A DNA stretch of 64,000 nt from Bufo bufo (lineage: Eukaryota; Chordata; Amphibia; Anura; Bufonidae): positions 154,898,015-154,962,014 of the forward strand of contig NC_053394.1 in the NCBI RefSeq assembly GCF_905171765.1. Reading direction: 5' to 3'. Within the stretch, counting starts at the first letter, position 1; each line of letters begins with the position of its first letter. Below are positions 11,201-23,269 of the stretch, in pieces. The position numbers were made by a program, and so were the translations under genes. A model generated the notes under the pieces. The model saw only the letters and a list, made by a program, of their open reading frames with translations, made no database searches and was not told the DNA's origin.

Positions 11201-12520
11201 TCTTGGTAGAAACCTGTGAAAGAAACGCCGTGAGGCAATTCTCTCTGCAAAAGTCACTCCAACCATTTATTTGCCTTGCTTGCCAATCAATGGTGGGGTT
11301 ATGTTTAGTGAGCCAGGGTAGCCCCAACGGATATTGTGAACTATGCCCTTTAACGATTTTTGAGAAAGTGGAGCGGAATCGATAGCAAAAACAGGTATAT
11401 CCTTTTCCAAAGTGCATACCTGGAAACCATGTGTTATAGCAAATTGATTATCAATGAGATTGACAGCTGCTCCACTATCTACAAAAATCTCACAAACAAT
11501 GTTCTTGCTATCTAGCGCCACCCTGGCAGGTAGGAGAAAACGGGAACTACAAGCAAACGGCAAACCTTCAATTTCCGCATCAACCTTCCCAATAGTAGCA
11601 AATGGAAAGTTTTTAGAGGGTTTTTTTCTTTTTGTTTCTTTATTACCCTCAGAAAACTCCCTGAATCTCCTAGAGGGGCAAACATTAGCCACATGATTTA
11701 TACCCCCACAACAGAAACAAACCCTCCTCTGAGAGCTGAATCCTCTACTATCAGAGGAAAGCAAACCCAGCTGCATGGCCTCCTGCTCAGAGGGGATTGA
11801 GAGAGACTGAGGCCCCTGCGCACTGAATGAGACCGCCCCACTGTCCTTGGACTGAATATGACAGGAAGGAGTGGTCTCTCCTCTCTCTCTAAGACGCCTG
11901 TCAATACGAACAGCTAGAGACATGGCAGACTCCAACGAGGCAGTTCTCTCATGAAAAGCAAATGCATCTTTCAATCCCTCCGAAAGACCATGGCAAAATT
12001 GACCTTGGAGTGCAGCATCGTTCCAACCAGTATCAGCTGCCCATCTCCGAAATTCAGAGCAATATATCTCTGTGGACTGTTTACCCTGGCATAAAAGACG
12101 CAGTTTAGATTCAGCCAGAGCAATACGATCCGGGTCATCATATATCTGCCCCAGGGCTACAAAAAATCCATCCACCGATCGGAGGGGCCGTGCCCCCGCC
12201 GGCAGCGGAAAAGGCCCAAGACTGAGCGTTATCCTTGAGCAGCGAGATGATGATCCCCACCCTCTGATCCTCATAACCAGAGGAATGGGGAAGTAGGCGA
12301 AAATGGAGTTTGCAAGCCTCTCTAAAGCCAACAAAATTCTCACTACCCCCGGAGAACGTATCCGGAAGCGAGATCTTAGGCTCGGAACAAACTCCATGAA
12401 CGCAAGCAGAACTGGTCACCTGAAACTGAGACACAGTTTTACGGAGATCTGCTACCTCCAGTGAAAGACCTTGCATGCGGTCAATCAAGGCTGAAACCGG
12501 ATCCATGCTTAAGACGGTAA
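8249..12520 (-). pseudogene. gag-pol of the Ty3/gypsy element, broken
   Basis: Reading leftward, gag begins with a coiled N-terminus near 12506 (MDPVSALIDRMQGLS). It passes a C-x2-C-x4-H-x4-C zinc knuckle near 11700 and a retropepsin active site (VDSGAAVNLID) near 11460. The reverse transcriptase follows, with the YLDD catalytic box near 10630. Next come the RNase H region (VEVDASEVGVGAVL near 10190) and an integrase core (MDFIMDLP and VSDRGTQF around 8730-8930, then the SNGQTERVN motif near 8640). Frame changes in gag, RT and integrase and the solo LTR inside pol make it non-coding. The chromodomain expected after the integrase is missing because of the 3' deletion. In life such proteins assemble particles, reverse-transcribe the RNA and integrate the cDNA. 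Confidence 0.9.
9091..9628 (-). mobile_element. Nested solo LTR with perfect 5-bp target duplication
   Basis: A 538-bp segment starts with 'tgtcacgg' and ends with 'ctgtgaca'. It is flanked by the identical pentamer gatct at 9086-9090 and 9629-9633. It sits inside the pol region of the gypsy element. It shares text such as 'gacacgaccaccggctccct' with the host element's own LTR in the same orientation, so it is a related subfamily that inserted later and then lost its interior by LTR-LTR recombination. Confidence 0.92.
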
Positions 12521-12558
12521 TGGCGGTTTATAATGTCATGGATGATGTTGCAGATAGC

Positions 12559-13063
12559 TGGAAGTTATGGATAAACATCCGACTGGCTTGATCCCAAACT
12601 AAGGAGCATAAAGGTGACCCCTATAAAACCCTAAGAGCTCACCCTGACTGCTAAGCCCATACAAGGGTCTCAGAGGTAGATGATTGCATGCCCTCATACC
12701 TAGACTGTGTGACACCTGAAAACCCTATAATAGTGAGGGGACACGACCACCGGCTCCCTGCACTTAATACGGAGGGAGTCAGGGTCACCTAGAATCAAGC
12801 CAGTAAGGAAACACAATACATGAAAGGACTTATCTGAACAAGCAGCAACAGAAGTCTCCAGCAGTGAATACTTCAATCCAGAAAGTAGTATAAACCGCAA
12901 AGTGAGGCAGTATGGGAGAGAATATAAAGGAAAGAGGATTAGTCTAAATAGGTGACACCCGGGAGAAGGAAATGAGATGACAAAGTGAAACCAAAACAAA
13001 GAACATCATGCAAGAGGTAGAAAAGAACGTCTGTCAGACCTTCTCACAGAAGTGGCGGTGACA
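12559..13063 (-). repeat. 5' LTR of the gypsy element
   Basis: This 505-bp LTR begins on the minus strand with TGTCACCGCC (plus-strand end 'ggcggtgaca' at 13063) and ends in CA (plus-strand 'tggaagttatgg' at 12559). It is longer than the truncated 3' LTR because it keeps 12901-13063. A primer-binding site complementary to a recognisable tRNA was not identified next to it. Confidence 0.85.
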
Positions 13064-13690
13064 CCAGAACTGTACTTATTGTGGTGTTATATAGGGTGGT
13101 AGCAGCATCTGGGTCTTGGAGGGAACAGATGGTAGAGAGTGGGAGAAGAGAGTCAGAAAGCAAGCGAAAGTCGAGATGTTTAAGGTTCATGTGGGGGTGT
13201 GCTAGTGTGTGGAACGGGGGAGCAGCAGAAGAGACCAATGAAGAGAAGGTGAGTAGGTTGTGGTCGGATAGGGGGAGAGGCGAATAAGAAAGGTTAGATA
13301 GGGAGCAGAGGCGGGTAAAGATAAGATACAGAGTGTGACCATCTCTGTGGGTGGGAGCTGAAGATCACTGTGATAGGCCGAAGGAGAAAGAGAGCGACAG
13401 GAGTTTAGAGGCGGCCGAGTGGCAGGTGTAAATAGGGATGTTGAAGTCACCCATTATGATAGTGGGGATGTCGGCAGAAAGAAAGTGTAGTAGCCAGGTG
13501 TTAAAGTGGTTAAGAAAGATGGTGGCTGGGCCTGGGGGGCAGTAAATGACGGCTACTTTAAGGTTGGAGGGAGAGTAGATACGAACAGAGTGTACTTCAA
13601 ATGAGGTGAGCGTAATGGAGGGTGGAAGTGGAGTTGGGCTGTAGGAGCAGGTGTAATATAATACCATCATACACCTTTCAATAATTCTGT
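13064..13690 (-). pseudogene. LINE (CR1/L2/Rex-like) endonuclease fragment
   Basis: On the minus strand, 13670-13365 encodes a peptide with VAVIYCPPGP and IIMGDFNIP. These are typical of the apurinic-like endonuclease domain of non-LTR retrotransposons, which nicks target DNA to prime reverse transcription. A second frame continues toward 13064, so at least one frameshift is present. No reverse transcriptase follows: the fragment is cut off at the gypsy LTR boundary. The clade cannot be fixed from this short domain. Confidence 0.75.
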
Positions 13691-15138
13691 ATGGTTTTAA
13701 TCTGCTCCCGTGGGCCTGGTGCTAATAAATAGGGGACCTGTGTAATTGCCCAGTGAACCACTCCCTAAAAACATCCCAAAAATCATCAAGTACTAAAAGC
13801 GGCCTCCTATCAAACGAGAAACCTTGCCTTACAACATCTGTATGTTCTCTCCAAGAGCACTGTACAGACTGTAGTGTTGTAGTTATTGAGGGTGTAAATG
13901 TGGCAATCCCAGGCGGACCCCTCAATCCTGAAACAGAAGATGTTCCTGAGACTACACTTATGGAGAGCACTCACTGTACGAATGTTTATGTCATTGTATA
14001 CAGACCCTATCATCACACAGCGAAGCACAGTGTGTATTGGGGCTTGCTGTCTAGACTATTACGTAGGTACTGCTCTCTGCAGTGGGGTCCGTTCTCTGGA
14101 ATATAGGGTATCGGGGTCTGCTCTTTGGAGTATAGAGTTAGTATAGGGCTTTGTTCTTTGGACTACAAAGTAAATACTGGCCTTTGCTCTCAATAGTATA
14201 CAGCGATAATTGGAACTTATTCCCTGGATGACCTTCATATCTTCATATCTGATAATTCTGGGTGAGCCCTCGCACCTATCAAGCAGGTTACTGTGTGGAG
14301 TATTACAAAGGGGGTCTATATTTTTCGCAGTAAGGCATCAGTGGAAGACACAGGCATGTTAAGTGTTAAGAAACCAGTGGAGAACATTCCCTGGGAGTGT
14401 GACGTGGGCTCTGCTAGGCTTCCCTCCGACTCTGAGAGCCGGCACATGATTTCCAGGCTCTGCACATCCGTGCTATCAGCATGCTCCCCTGTCACTTGCC
14501 ATTTTTGGCAGTCTTGGCCCGAAATATGCAGGAAACATAAATAATTCCTTTTTAGAACTTGGTCAAAAAGACAGAGCAGAGGGAGCTGCCAAGACTAAGC
14601 TGCAGCAGCGAGAGGAGGCCGCCGTCCTGCAACTGGGATAATGGATGATGGTAACGAGGGATTATTCCTGCTGCTGCCCACTAAACATTCCCCGGGTGAT
14701 GTATACAATGTTGACAAGGCGGAGCGCTCTGCACGGAGGCAGAGGACATGCCTAAGCCCACAACCAAAATGCAGTATACTTGGAAGACCGTCCTCCCACT
14801 GTTACCACATCCAGGGCACAATTATTTTATGCCCCATGGGGCCACGGTCGTGCAAAACAGCTTCCTCCAGTCCAGGAGATTACATGGAAGGACTGAGCTA
14901 ATGAAACGCATGGTGTAGAATGTTAGAAAGCAATAAGGGGGCACTCTCTGCAGTTATGGAAGACCAAGGGCCCAAATACTGCTTTTCCACAGAGGCACCT
15001 TGCTCTGTGAATGTGTCCTTATTCTTAGGATATTATCCATATTCCATGTCTCAGCCCCGTGTATAATAATATAACATCATATACTAAGATATTATCCATA
15101 TTCCATGACTCAGCCCATCTTCACCACTGTAGGTCAGC
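13691..15138. other. No gene recognised; short degenerate repeat at 14040-14220
   Basis: Positions 14040-14220 repeat a phrase like 'tctgctctttggagtatag' four or five times at about 40 bp, a decayed minisatellite. Positions 14380-14720 are high-complexity with no clear ORF and could be conserved non-coding DNA. Around 15010-15110 a phrase of about 66 bp with 'ttatccatattccatg' occurs twice. Confidence 0.4.
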
Positions 15139-15492
15139 TTTAGGCTAGGGCAACACGACGACATGTGTCGCGCAACAATAAGTCGCACGACACATAGGGC
15201 ACAACTATACTGCTACATGTGTCGCACGACATTGATGTTGCACCAATGTCGCGCAACAATTTTTATAATGATAGTCTATGGTGTTGCACTGCGACATGTG
15301 ACATGCTGCGACTGCGACGCGACAGTTGCAGAAAACTCCATCTTGTGTCGCAGTCGCAGCATGTCACATGTCGCAGTGCAACACCATAGACTATCATTAT
15401 AAAAATTGTTGCGCGACATTGGTGCAACATCAATGTCGTGCGACACATGTAGCAGTATAGTTGTGCCCTATGTGTCGTGTAGTCCTAGCATT
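15139..15492. mobile_element. Palindromic MITE, family A copy 1
   Basis: The segment is a long near-perfect inverted repeat. The left arm has 'ctagggcaacacgacgacat', the right arm ends '...tgtgtcgtgtagtcctag', and the inner arms match almost base for base around 15330. It has no coding capacity. Two related elements lie at 16171-16460 and 17249-17529. Confidence 0.8.
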
Positions 15493-16155
15493 AAAGGGTC
15501 AGGGTGCTGCGGAGGTCACTTTTAAAGCGGCGGGAACTGTGGAGTTCACTGTTAAAAAGATGGGCGCTGTGGAGGTCACTGTTAAAGAGGAGGGCACTGT
15601 GGAGGTCACTGTTAAAGAGATGGGCGCTGTGGAGGTCACTGTTAAAGAGGAGGGCACTGTGGAGGTCACTGTTAAAGGGGCAGGGCGCTGTGGAGGTCAC
15701 TGTTAAAGGGGAAGACACTGTGGAGGTCACTGTCAAAGAGGAGGGCACTGTGGAGGTCACTGTTAAAGGGGCAGGGCGCTGTGGAGATCACTGTTAAAGG
15801 GGCAGGGCGCTGTGGAGGTCACTGTTAAAGGGGCAGGGCGCTGTGGAGGTCACTGTTAAAGGGACAGGCACTGTGGAGGTCACTGTTAAAGAGGCGGGCA
15901 CTGTGGAGGTTACTGTTAAAGGGGTATGGTGCTGTGGAGGTCACTGTTACAGGGGCAGGCGCTGTAGAGGTCACTGTTAAAGGAGTGGGCACTGTGGAGG
16001 TCACTGTTAAAGAGGCGTTCACTATGGATGTTACTGTTAAGGGGGCAGGCCGCTGTGGAGGTTACTGTTAAAGGGGCGGACACTGATAAGGGGGCAGCGG
16101 CCACTATTAAAGAGGCAACTGCTGTGGAGGTCACTGTTAAGGCAGCAGGGTACTG
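15493..16155. repeat. Minisatellite, unit about 30-31 bp
   Basis: About 21 units built on 'ctgtggaggtcactgttaaa' followed by a variable purine block (gaggagggca, gagatgggcg or ggggcagggcg). Spacing is exactly 30 bp in the first third and about 30-31 bp later. ORFs on both strands are repeat artefacts. Confidence 0.92.
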
Positions 16156-16170
16156 TAAGTTTCACAGCAA

Positions 16171-16460
16171 TTAGGGTATGGCTACGTGGTGACGTGTCAC
16201 GCAACAGGCAAGATGCGTAGAATCTCATGTAATGATTGTCAATGGTGCTGGGATGCAATAGTCGCAAAAAATCCACACATGCTAGATTTTGTGTTGCAGG
16301 TCGCATGTCGTGTGTGACTTCTCATCCATTGACTTTAATGGAAGTCGTGTGCCACATGCGACTCTCCTATGACTTCTAAAACAGTCTCCTGACAGAAAGC
16401 TGCAGTCACGTAGCACATATTTTTGTGTCGCGCATGTCGCTGTGTAGCCGCACCCTTACA
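16171..16460. mobile_element. Palindromic MITE, family A copy 2 (diverged)
   Basis: The left end 'ttagggtatggctacgtggt' and right end 'tgtgtagccgcacccttac' are inverted copies of each other. The interior is rich in 'gtcgcatgtcg'-type phrases as in the copy at 15139-15492, but is less symmetrical. Confidence 0.65.
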
Positions 16461-16989
16461 GTTAGCAGTATATAGGTCTGCTTTAGTCTACCGCTAAGTG
16501 GCTGAAGTTGTTACACCATGTTACTGCTGCAGCCAATCAGAGAGGAGGTGAGCCGCTGGCAACACAGCTTCCCTTTTACATATTAGTATAATATTATATC
16601 ATCTCTACTGGTCCCATGTATTCTAATATAACACAGCAGCTCTGAGAGTATAATCCACATTCCATATGACATAATATAACGTTTCTCTGAATATTACACA
16701 CATCCTATAGGCTATGACCCATGTAAAATAAAATAAAACATAATCTTCATAATCTTGGATATCATCAATATTCCATGACTCTGACCCATATATGATGATT
16801 TATAATATGTATACTACAATATTACTATTATTTAGTTTATGAAATCATTATTAATTCCTTTGCAGAGTACAAAAAAGTGTTTATGCATAAAACAAGTACA
16901 ATAAACATGAATTTGGTGAATTTGGTGAAGGAGACCTCTATTCTTCTGGAGATTGAACACATTATACGCCTCCATGTAATACCATAGAC
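16461..16989. other. AT-rich intronic sequence, no gene
   Basis: Loose repeats of 'tattccatgac' and 'taatataac' phrases continue the pattern seen at 15010-15110. No ORF or element end is recognised. Confidence 0.4.
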
Positions 16990-17248
16990 GTAATATGATT
17001 AATTAACACGTGATCTCATATAGTCACTCCCTGTGTAAAATTACACATGTAATATAGTAGTTCCCCATGTGTAATATCACATGTGTAATATAAATGACCC
17101 ACTGGTAATATCACACGTGATACAGATAATGCCTATGGAATGACATGTAATACAGATACTCCTTCATGTAATATCACACATGGAATACAAATGCTCCTCA
17201 TGCAATATTGCACGTTATATAGTCCCCACCTGAGTAATATCACAAATG

Positions 17249-17529
17249 TAAGGCTAGGGCTACACAACATGCGTCGCATGACTTCTAGTTGCAGAAAAGT
17301 CGTGCAACATTTTTTATAATGATAGTCAATGGTGCCGCAACGTGTAACATGCAGTGACTGCGACACAACAGTTGCAAACAATCCGTCCAAGTTGGATTTT
17401 TGGTGTGACTGTCGCATCGCAGTTGCATCATGTCGCAGTGCGACACCATTTACAACCATTACAAAAAATGTCACGCGACAATGCACGTTGCAATGTAGTT
17501 GTACCCTCACATGTTGCCGCGTAGCCTAA
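17249..17529. mobile_element. Palindromic MITE, family A copy 3
   Basis: The left end 'taaggctagggctacacaac' and right end 'gttgccgcgtagcctaat' are inverted. Internal arms carry 'gcgtcgcatgac'-type phrases. It is inserted in the degenerate 'taatatcacacatg' array. Confidence 0.75.
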
Positions 17530-18213
17530 TACAAATGCTCCTCTATATTTCATCTTACCTGTATGACAGACATGTAGGCCTCCCCTGTACTATAATATTT
17601 GTAATACAGATGATCACTTTGTAATACTGCACATGTAATGCAGAGGCCCCAGTGTAATATCACATATGCAATACAGATGCTTCCCCTAAGTAATATCATA
17701 CATGTAATACACACACTCCTCTTGTATTATCCTATGCATCACTTGTACTACATATACCATGTTACATTACATATGTACTACAGACACCCACCATGTAATA
17801 TCATACATGCACCAAAGGCATTCCACTTGTAATATCACACATGTAATATGTCTACATGTCAACAGTCTAATATCACATATGTGATAGACACTCCTTGTAA
17901 AGTATCAACATGTAATGCAGATCTCTCTGTGTAATATCACACGTGTAAAACCGACGGCCATTGAGTACTAAATATGTTATATCAGACATGTAATGTAGAT
18001 GTCCCCCCTATGTAACATATGTAATACAGACACTCCTGGTGCAATACCACACATGTAGAGCAGATGCTACCCCAGTGTAATACAGACGCTCCTTGCATAG
18101 TATCACGCCTGTAATATATACATCCTCTTGTGATATCGCACATGTAAAACAAATGCTCTCCCTGTGTATCACACACATATACAGACCCTTGCCTGTGTAA
18201 TATTACATATGCC

Positions 18214-18541
18214 TTAGGCCTCATGCACACAATCTTATGTGTTTTGCGGTCCGCAAAAAAAAACGGATGACGTCCGGATGGCATCGGGTTTTTTTTTGTT
18301 GCAGATCCATTATTTTTGCGGATCCATTGTAATAATGCCTATCCTTGTCCGCAAACGGAAAAAATAAGGACATGCACTTTTTTTTTTGCAGGGCTACAGA
18401 ACGGACATACTGATGCGGACAGCACACTGTGTGCTGTCCGCATTTTTTGCGGACCCTTTGATATGAATGGGTCCACATCCTATCAGCCAAAAAAACGGAA
18501 CGGACAAGGAAACAAAATACAGTCGTGTGCATGAGGCCTTA
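18214..18541. mobile_element. Palindromic MITE, family B copy 1
   Basis: The termini 'ttaggcctcatgcacaca' and 'tgtgcatgaggccttag' are inverted repeats. The interior contains 'gtgttttgcggtccgcaaaa', a phrase shared with the elements at 23626-23946 and 53103-53391. No coding capacity. Confidence 0.8.
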
Positions 18542-18925
18542 GACTCATCCCAGTGCAATATCACACATGCAATTAAGATGCTTCTCTGTGTAATACCACA
18601 CATGAAACACAGATACACCCTCCTGTAATATCACACATGATATTACATCCCTTGTAATATCTCACATGTAATAAAGCTGTACCTTGTATAATATCCCACA
18701 TGTAATACTGACATATCTTCACCGTGTAATATCAGACAGTCCCTGTGTAATATAAAATGTAATAAAGACAGTTTCATGTTGTAATATCACACATGTAATA
18801 CAGATGGCCTCCCTTGTAATATCTCACATGTAATACAGATGGCCTCCCTTGTAATATCCCACATGTAATGAAGCTGTACCTGGTGTAATATCCCACATGT
18901 AACCTATTTCCCTACATTAAGATTG

Positions 18926-20455
18926 CACGTGATATACAGATGTACTCAGTATAGTAGGACAGATTGCTCTCCGACACATGTATGTTGCCTGCGGTTTGCA
19001 TTGTCCATGATGTTGTATAACCTGAGGTCTCAGCTCATGTATTCCGAGAGACAGCGATTCATCAATCTGTACCGATCTCTCTGGAAACATTTTCCTGTTT
19101 CTCTATGTGGCCGGGATGTGACAATGATCATTACACTAGTGATGTCAGGTGACAAGAGTGCGACGCAGGGGTCAGTGCCCTGTGTGAGTGTGACAAGATC
19201 TGTCAAGTAAAGGTGACATGTGGGGATAGGATCAGACATGGCACAGGTTTGACCACATCACTGACTAATGGTGTCTGGGAGATTGGCATTCTCAAGAGAA
19301 CTCCAGCTGTCATCTTTGACTCCATCCTGTACTAGCCAATCGGCCACAGTAAAAGGCTTTCTGCTGGAAGTGGTTGTCAGGCTCCACTTCCCACATCAGT
19401 GTGACATGATATCAGAACACCATGGCATGTGTATATGGCACCATTCACAGACTGTGCTGCTTTACCATCAAATCATATGCAAAAGCTTCACCAATATCCA
19501 GCTTGTGGTGACCCCGAGGATCTAGCCTAGGCTTTTCCTGCTGGTTACATATCTGGGCACTACCAGGACCTGGGCTTACATACTATGGGTCATCTGAACT
19601 GTACACCCCTGATCCATCTTCAGGATGGAAACTACAGGATAGGAACTTGATATGAACATTGGTTTCCCAGATATCTCTCATCTCATTCTTCTTATTATGG
19701 TGTGGACAGAGGACAGGGACATTTTCTAGTATGTGAGACTCGTCAGTACAAAGAGCAAGGAGTGAAATGAAAGCATTTTATGAATGGGGCTCGGCCAGTG
19801 CAGTAGACGTACACACAATGCCAGGAGGGTGTCTGTCGAGCCTGAAGTGTCATGTTACCTGGTGGGATACTATGTCCCGGCCCGGGCTGCAGCTAGACTT
19901 TCACTTGCATTGCTTGCTATTGTTTGATGGTTTAAATTACCAGTGTAATGTTACGTTTGCTGTGCGGAGGTGTCATCTGTTCTTCTCCGTCATCACGTTT
20001 GGGCTGCAATTAATATTCACTACAGACTGCTGGGTTAACCCATTCCTGGGACTACAGTGCATAGTTCTGTTGGAGTTCAACATTATTGCAATATCCCCGA
20101 AAACACCCCCATAGTCCAACATTATCATGGATATCAGTTGTGGGTCCCAACTTCTCAACACTGATACCCACTGGGCACCAGTCTCCAATATCCATATTCA
20201 AGCTCTTATTATAACTCCCAGTAACATCAAGCACCAGTCTTTACTGGGATCTTCGGAACCAGCCTCCCCCAGTGCTGGCCGTGTTATCTGCATTAGTGAA
20301 TGGAGTTGCCAGGGGGTCTTCACTAGGACACACAGAAGATACTAACCACTTGAAATGACACTTTGGGCCTGGTAAACTCTGCCCCTGCTGATGGATTACC
20401 AGAGCCCGTCCATCAGCTAAGACTAACCTGAGAAGCCAGGAGCAAAGCATGGCAA
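18926..20455. other. Unassigned intronic sequence
   Basis: No gene, long ORF or repeat array is recognised. The sequence is of normal complexity, and 19770-20060 is a possible conserved non-coding block. The small ORFs lack any domain signature. Confidence 0.35.
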
Positions 20456-21885
20456 GCATCTAACCCCAACCAAAGAGGCCAGAAGCAGGACCCGGACAGC
20501 ATCTAACCCCAACCAGAGAGGCCATAAGCAGGACCCGGACAGCATCTAAACCCAACCAGAGAGGCCATAAGCAGGACCCGGACAGCATCTAACCCCAATC
20601 TGAGAGGCCAGAAGCAGGACCCGAACAGCATCTAACCCTAACCTGAGAGGCCAGAAGCAGGAGCCGGACAGCATCTAACCCCAACCAGAGAGGCCAGAAA
20701 CAGGACCCGGACAGCATCTAACCCCAACCAGAGAGGCCAGAAGCAGGACCCGGACAGCATCTAACCCCAACCAGAGAGGCCAGAAGCAGGACCCGGACAG
20801 CATCTAACCCCAACCAGAGTGGCCAGAAGCAGGACCCGGACAGCATCTAACCCCAACCAGAGAGGCTATAAGCAGGACCCGGACAGCATCTAACCCTAAC
20901 CTGAGAGGCCAGAAGCAGGAGCCGGACAGCATCAAACCCCAACCAGAGAGGCCAGAAGCAGGACCCGGACGGCATCTAACCCCAACCAGAGTGGCCAGAA
21001 GCAGGACCCGGACACCATCTAACCCCAACCAGAGAGGCCAGAAGCAGGACCCGGACAGCATCTAACACCAACCAGAGAGGCCAGAAGCAGGACCCGGGCG
21101 GCATCTAACCCCAACCAGAGTGGCCAGAAGCAGGACCTGGACAGCATCTAACCCCAACCAGAGAGGCCAGAAGCAGGACCCGGACAGCATCTAACCCCAA
21201 CCAGAGAGGCCAGAAGCAGGACCCGGACAGCATCTAACCCCAACCAGGGAGGCCAGAAGCAGGACCTGGACAGCATCTAACCCCAACCAGAGAGGCCAGA
21301 AGCAGGACCCGGACAGCATCTAACCCCAACCAGAGAGGCCAGAAGCAGGACCCGGACAGCATCTAACCCTAACCTGAGAGGCCAGAAGCAGGAGCAGGAC
21401 AGCATCTAACCCTAACCTGAGAGGCCAGAAGCAGGAGCCGGACAGCATCTAACCCCAACCAGACAGGCCAGAAGCAGGACCCGGACAGCATCTAACCCCA
21501 ACCAGAGAGGCCAGAAGCAGGACCCGGACAGCATCTAACCCCAACCAGAGAGGCCAGAAGCAGGACCCGGACAGCATCGAACCCCAACCTGAGAGGCCAG
21601 AAGCAGGACCCGGACAGCATCTAACCCCAATCAGAGAGGTCAGAAGCAGGACCCAGACAGCATCTAACCCCAACCAGAGAGGCCAGAAGCAGGACCCGGA
21701 CAGCATCTAACCCCAACCAAAGAGGCCAGATGCAGGACCCGGACAGCATCTAACCCCAACCAGAGAAGCAGGACCCGGACAGCATCTAACTCTAACCAGA
21801 GAGGCCAGAAGCAGGACCCGGACAGCATCTAACCCCAACCAGAGAGGCCAGAAGCAGGACCTGGACAGCATCTAACCCTAACCTG
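20456..21885. repeat. Minisatellite, 43-bp unit, about 33 copies
   Basis: The unit starts 'catctaaccccaaccagaga' and continues 'ggccagaagcaggacccgga' plus 'cag'. Spacing is 43 bp, for example 20761 to 20804. Variants carry 'cctgagagg' or a tag-to-ggc change. Because 43 is not a multiple of three, minus-strand ORFs show a 43-residue repeat; they are artefacts. Confidence 0.95.
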
Positions 21886-22649
21886 AGAAGTGAGGAACGG
21901 GACCAGGCTAGAAGCTTTGACTACCCGGAGAGGTCAAGAGCAGTGCCAGTCCAGAAGCATTGAGAGGCTAGGAGCAGAGCAGCCCATAGAAATGATCTCC
22001 ACCAGATCAGCCAGTTGCAATGCAAAATACATTATGTAATGAATGGGGATAGATATGGGGACAGGTGTGGAGGGCAAGTCAGACATCCACAGATATCTGA
22101 GAGCTGGTCAGAGAGAGTAGTCCCAGTCCACAGAGTCAATATCTTATGTGTCCAGATGGATTCTCCTCAGTGCTCCAGAGACAAGCATTCACTAATGCAG
22201 ATAAAATCCAGTTAGAACATTAGTTGCAGGTAAGAATTAGGCTTCTCCTCATTTCCGTGCTTCTGGCAAGGTATAACACCCATCATTCAGCGTCTCAGTG
22301 CAAACATACTGCATCTCCTCTTATACTCACCGCACCCATTGTTCTACTTCTCAATGCAAACATAGTGCTTCTCTCCATTTAACTACTACTGGTAAACTAC
22401 TACACCAATCATTCAGCTTCGCACAGCAATATACATGTACCTGATACTTGTAAAATACTACACCCATTATTCATTCTTTTTTTGTTAATATTTTTGCTTC
22501 CATATCTGTAACTACCACACCCATCACTCGGCTCCCCTCTGCTAATATGCATATACTGCTTTATCCACATAACAGAATATGGATCTTCACCCACTACCAT
22601 ACCTATTGTCTACCTACTTACTGTAGATATACTTCTACACCCACCATTC
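21886..22649. repeat. Degenerate repeat of about 70-80 bp (22200-22650) after unassigned sequence
   Basis: From about 22260, phrases like 'acacccatcattcagcttct' and 'gcaaacatactgc' recur roughly every 70-80 bp with heavy decay. Positions 21886-22200 show no recognisable feature. Confidence 0.5.
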
Positions 22650-22930
22650 AGCTATACAGGGTAATTCAACAAAATGGGTGCAAAAATACAGCCTTAGTTT
22701 TTAGAACAGAGAGTACAGCGCTCGGCTATCTCCGAAACTCCCCTAAAAACCAATGTAGCGGCCTCTCCTGTCATTTCAGGGGAGCAGCAGGGGACCTGCA
22801 GGGGGTACGGGCCCCCATTCGTGTGATCAGTGGGGGTCCCAACAGTAGGACCCCCACCGATCTGATGGTTAGCCTCTATCCTGTAGATAGGGGATAACTT
22901 TCACCTACCGGAATACCCCTTCAAGGATGT
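22650..22930. mobile_element. Dispersed repeat fragment (MITE or SINE-like)
   Basis: The text from 'ggggacctgcagggggtacg' to 'cctaccggaatacccctt' looks like a dispersed repeat with the inverted phrases 'tgggggtcc' and 'ggacccccacc'. Only one end is clear. The family name is not known. Confidence 0.5.
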
Positions 22931-23060
22931 ATTACATCTAGTGATGTAGCAGGCGATTGTCAGGAAGGAAGCGTTCCCTCCCGGCAGTCGCCTGCTCGTT
23001 AGTGCAGTTACATAATGTGACTCCCATATCAGACCCCAGGAGAATACCCAGCCAGCAGAG
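22931..23060. repeat. Fragment related to the repeat at 60515-60900
   Basis: It shares 'ggaaggaagcgttcc' and 'cgcctgctcgt' with the segment at 60550-60600, in the same order and spacing. It is a truncated dispersed-repeat copy. 23061-23269 is unassigned. Confidence 0.5.
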
Positions 23061-23269
23061 CACCCCACATTTCTCTAGCTGCAGATTTATAGACACCATG
23101 CGCCCTGCCCCACTAGTCCATGTCCAGGAGTCAGCGGAGTGAAAGACTCTCATCGGATTTCACCTGCAGGAGTCTCATCATTCTGTAATGAACAGTATAC
23201 TCTGCGCTTCATTTACTGGCCATTAATGCTTGCTGTCAGTGTCACTGAGGACACATGGAAAGGTAATAC

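Larger units (their letters stand above)
7912..13063 (-). mobile_element. Degenerate Ty3/gypsy LTR retrotransposon
   Basis: The element reads on the minus strand: 5' LTR (12559-13063), gag, protease, reverse transcriptase, RNase H, integrase, then a truncated 3' LTR (7912-8248). The order protease-RT-RNase H-integrase defines the Ty3/gypsy group. There are several frameshifts and stops, a nested solo LTR at 9091-9628, and a deletion that fuses the integrase C-terminus to the middle of the 3' LTR. No matching target duplication is seen at the outer ends (tcaca against ccaga), consistent with rearrangement at the left side. Confidence 0.9.
16990..18925. repeat. Degenerate tandem repeat, unit about 25-35 bp
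   Basis: The phrase 'taatatcacacatgtaatac' followed by 'agatg' and a short variable block recurs dozens of times with indels. Two MITEs (17249-17529 and 18214-18541) interrupt the array, so the array predates them. Confidence 0.8.
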
